A stretch of 15,867 nt of DNA, taken from JABDPF01 sp036351575. Its GTDB lineage: Bacteria > Pseudomonadota > Gammaproteobacteria > Xanthomonadales > SZUA-36. The notes beneath the pieces are model-generated. The model did no database searches. It had not been told where the DNA came from and worked only from the letters and a program-made list of their open reading frames with translations. The translations under genes and the position numbers were made by a program. Location: the NCBI GenBank assembly GCA_036351575.1, contig JAZBPJ010000132.1:1-15867 (forward strand), in the 5' to 3' direction. Every line of letters begins with the position of its first letter. Positions within the stretch are counted from its first letter, which is position 1. Shown here in pieces: positions 15,126-15,867 of this stretch.

Positions 15126-15503
15126 TCAACCCCCGACCAACGCACGAACCGCGGCGCCAAGCAGCCAGTCGATTCCGGCCAGGAACAGAGAGATCAGGAT
15201 CGTTACGATAATGACCATCAATGCGGTCTGCAGGGTCTCCTGGTGGGTCGGCCAGACGACCTTGCGACGCTCGATATCCGCTTCTTTCAGAAAGCGGAAA
15301 AAGGCCGCACCCGAATCCGACTGGGCAGCGACCAGCGAGGCCACGATGGCCACGACGATGAGCCCCACCACGCGAACGGGCGTAATTGCCATGTCCTGCA
15401 GCCAGTAATACGCACCCACGCCTGCGATCAGCATCACCGTGGCGATGGAGAGCAGCAGCGTGTTTACGACCTGTGGCTTACCTGTTTCCGCTTTACCTTT
15501 CAT
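15126..15503 (-). CDS. secE: Preprotein translocase subunit SecE
   Basis: SecE clamps the SecY channel in the inner membrane and is essential for protein export. The 125-residue protein (E. coli 127) shows three hydrophobic segments, about 13-35, 40-60 and 93-113, which is the three-helix proteobacterial form, and the conserved cytoplasmic amphipathic region FLKEADIERRKVVWPTHQE (71-89) ahead of the essential third helix. I chose the ATG at 15501-15503 (MKGKAETGKPQ); the frame stays open upstream through the tRNA gene, but that reads as an artefact of translated tRNA. The ribosome binding site is weak (GGAAT close to the ATG). It lies 32 bp after tRNA-Trp. Confidence 0.96.
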   Translation of the reverse strand: MKGKAETGKPQVVNTLLLSIATVMLIAGVGAYYWLQDMAITPVRVVGLIVVAIVASLVAAQSDSGAAFFRFLKEADIERRKVVWPTHQETLQTALMVIIVTILISLFLAGIDWLLGAAVRALVGG

Positions 15504-15535
15504 ATTCCGGTTTTTCGTCTGTACGGCTTGTTCAG

Positions 15536-15611
<76 letters not shown>

Positions 15612-15638
15612 GCTGAACAAACCTGGCGGATCATTCCG

Positions 15639-15647
15639 CTTATACCA
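15639..15647 (-). promoter_or_regulatory. Candidate extended -10 promoter for trpT-secE-nusG
   Basis: The minus strand reads TGGTATAAG: a TATAAG -10 (15639-15644) with the TGn extension (15645-15647). Transcription would start near 15632, about 20 nt before the tRNA. There is no good -35 hexamer at 17 bp. A small hairpin GCGGA/TCCGC (15626-15639) overlaps the -10 edge and the predicted start. The hexamer is seen, activity is inferred. Confidence 0.45.
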
Positions 15648-15654
15648 CTAAGCC

Positions 15655-15672
15655 GGTGACCTTGCGGCCACC
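15655..15672. other. Small hairpin upstream of the trpT promoter
   Basis: GGTG-A-CC/GG-C-CACC around a TTGC loop: six pairs with one mismatch. It lies between the larger post-tuf hairpin and the candidate -10. Function unknown. Confidence 0.35.
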
Positions 15673-15696
15673 AGCTTCGTGTCCTTTCCGTCTTGT

Positions 15697-15730
15697 CTCC
15701 GCTGCCGGCGGCAATGCCCCGGCGGCGGAG
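15697..15730 (-). terminator. GC-rich hairpin after tuf, possible terminator
   Basis: CTCCGC and GCCGG pair with CCGGC and GCGGAG across one mismatch, with a further inner GGC/GCC stem. The 34-base structure starts 14 bp after the tuf stop. No T-run follows, so it may act as a partial or Rho-assisted terminator, or as a 3'-end stabiliser of the tuf message. Confidence 0.45.
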
Positions 15731-15743
15731 TCATCCAGTCGTT

Positions 15744-15867
15744 TTACTCGAAGATCTTGGCGACGACGCCGGCGCCAACCGTGCGCCCGCCTTCGCGGAT
15801 CGCAAACCGCAGACCTTCTTCCATCGCGATCGGCGCAATCAGCGACACCTTCATCTGCACGTTGTCA
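15744..15867 (-). CDS. tuf: Elongation factor Tu, 3' end (cut by window end)
   Basis: The last 40 codons and the TAA stop of a tuf gene. The translated end includes MKVSLIAPIAMEEGLRFAIR, then EGGRTVGAGVV and AKIFE: domain III of EF-Tu with the canonical C-terminus. It precedes tRNA-Trp and secE, the position called tufB in E. coli. A second, separate tuf gene starts at the other end of the window, so this genome has at least two tuf loci bracketing the cluster. The two visible fragments do not overlap, so their identity to one another cannot be judged. Confidence 0.97.
   Translation of the reverse strand, partial: DNVQMKVSLIAPIAMEEGLRFAIREGGRTVGAGVVAKIFE

Overview
This window is the classic ribosomal-protein / RNA-polymerase / elongation-factor gene neighbourhood of a gammaproteobacterium, read entirely on the minus strand. 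In transcription order (high to low coordinates) it runs: 3' end of a tuf gene, tRNA-Trp(CCA), secE, nusG, rplK, rplA, rplJ, rplL, rpoB, rpoC, rpsL, rpsG, fusA, 5' end of a second tuf gene. The order tuf-trpT-secE-nusG-rplKAJL-rpoBC followed directly by rpsL-rpsG-fusA-tuf, the high GC content, the E. coli-like residue numbering of RpoC (zinc cysteines 70/72/85/88 and 814/888/895/898, catalytic aspartates 460/462/464) and a tRNA-Trp in place of the E. coli secE upstream arrangement all fit a Pseudomonas/Xanthomonadales/Chromatiales-type gammaproteobacterium. The genus cannot be fixed from sequence alone.

Layout: (1) 15744-15867, end of EF-Tu. (2) 15536-15743, a GC-rich hairpin, a candidate extended -10 promoter and tRNA-Trp. 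(3) 14589-15503, secE-nusG, nearly touching. (4) 14465-14588, two strong hairpins and the probable L1-controlled leader. (5) 13335-14464, rplK-rplA with overlapping stop and start. (6) 13064-13334, a terminator-like hairpin followed by the presumed L10 autoregulatory leader. (7) 12091-13063, rplJ-rplL. (8) 11981-12090, attenuator-like hairpins. (9) 3669-11980, rpoB-rpoC. (10) 3164-3668, a 505-bp gene-free junction with a REP-like hairpin, a candidate terminator, a candidate promoter for the str operon and a structured ~250-nt leader. (11) 1-3163, the str operon rpsL-rpsG-fusA-tuf.

Together these genes make the core of gene expression: RNA polymerase beta and beta', the elongation/antitermination factor NusG, the SecE translocase subunit, ribosomal proteins of both subunits, the two translocating GTPases and a tRNA. 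All coding genes look intact except the two tuf genes, which are cut by the window ends. Rifampicin- and streptomycin-target residues that I could check are wild type.

I found no defence system, mobile element, CRISPR array or unknown protein gene. The sequence worth a second look is all non-coding: a perfect tandem pair of 15-bp hairpin units at the rpsL start, a near-perfect 34-bp inverted repeat in the str leader, a terminator-like hairpin upstream of rplJ, a ~15-bp-stem hairpin between nusG and rplK, and an rpsL-rpsG gap too short for the E. coli-type S7 control site.
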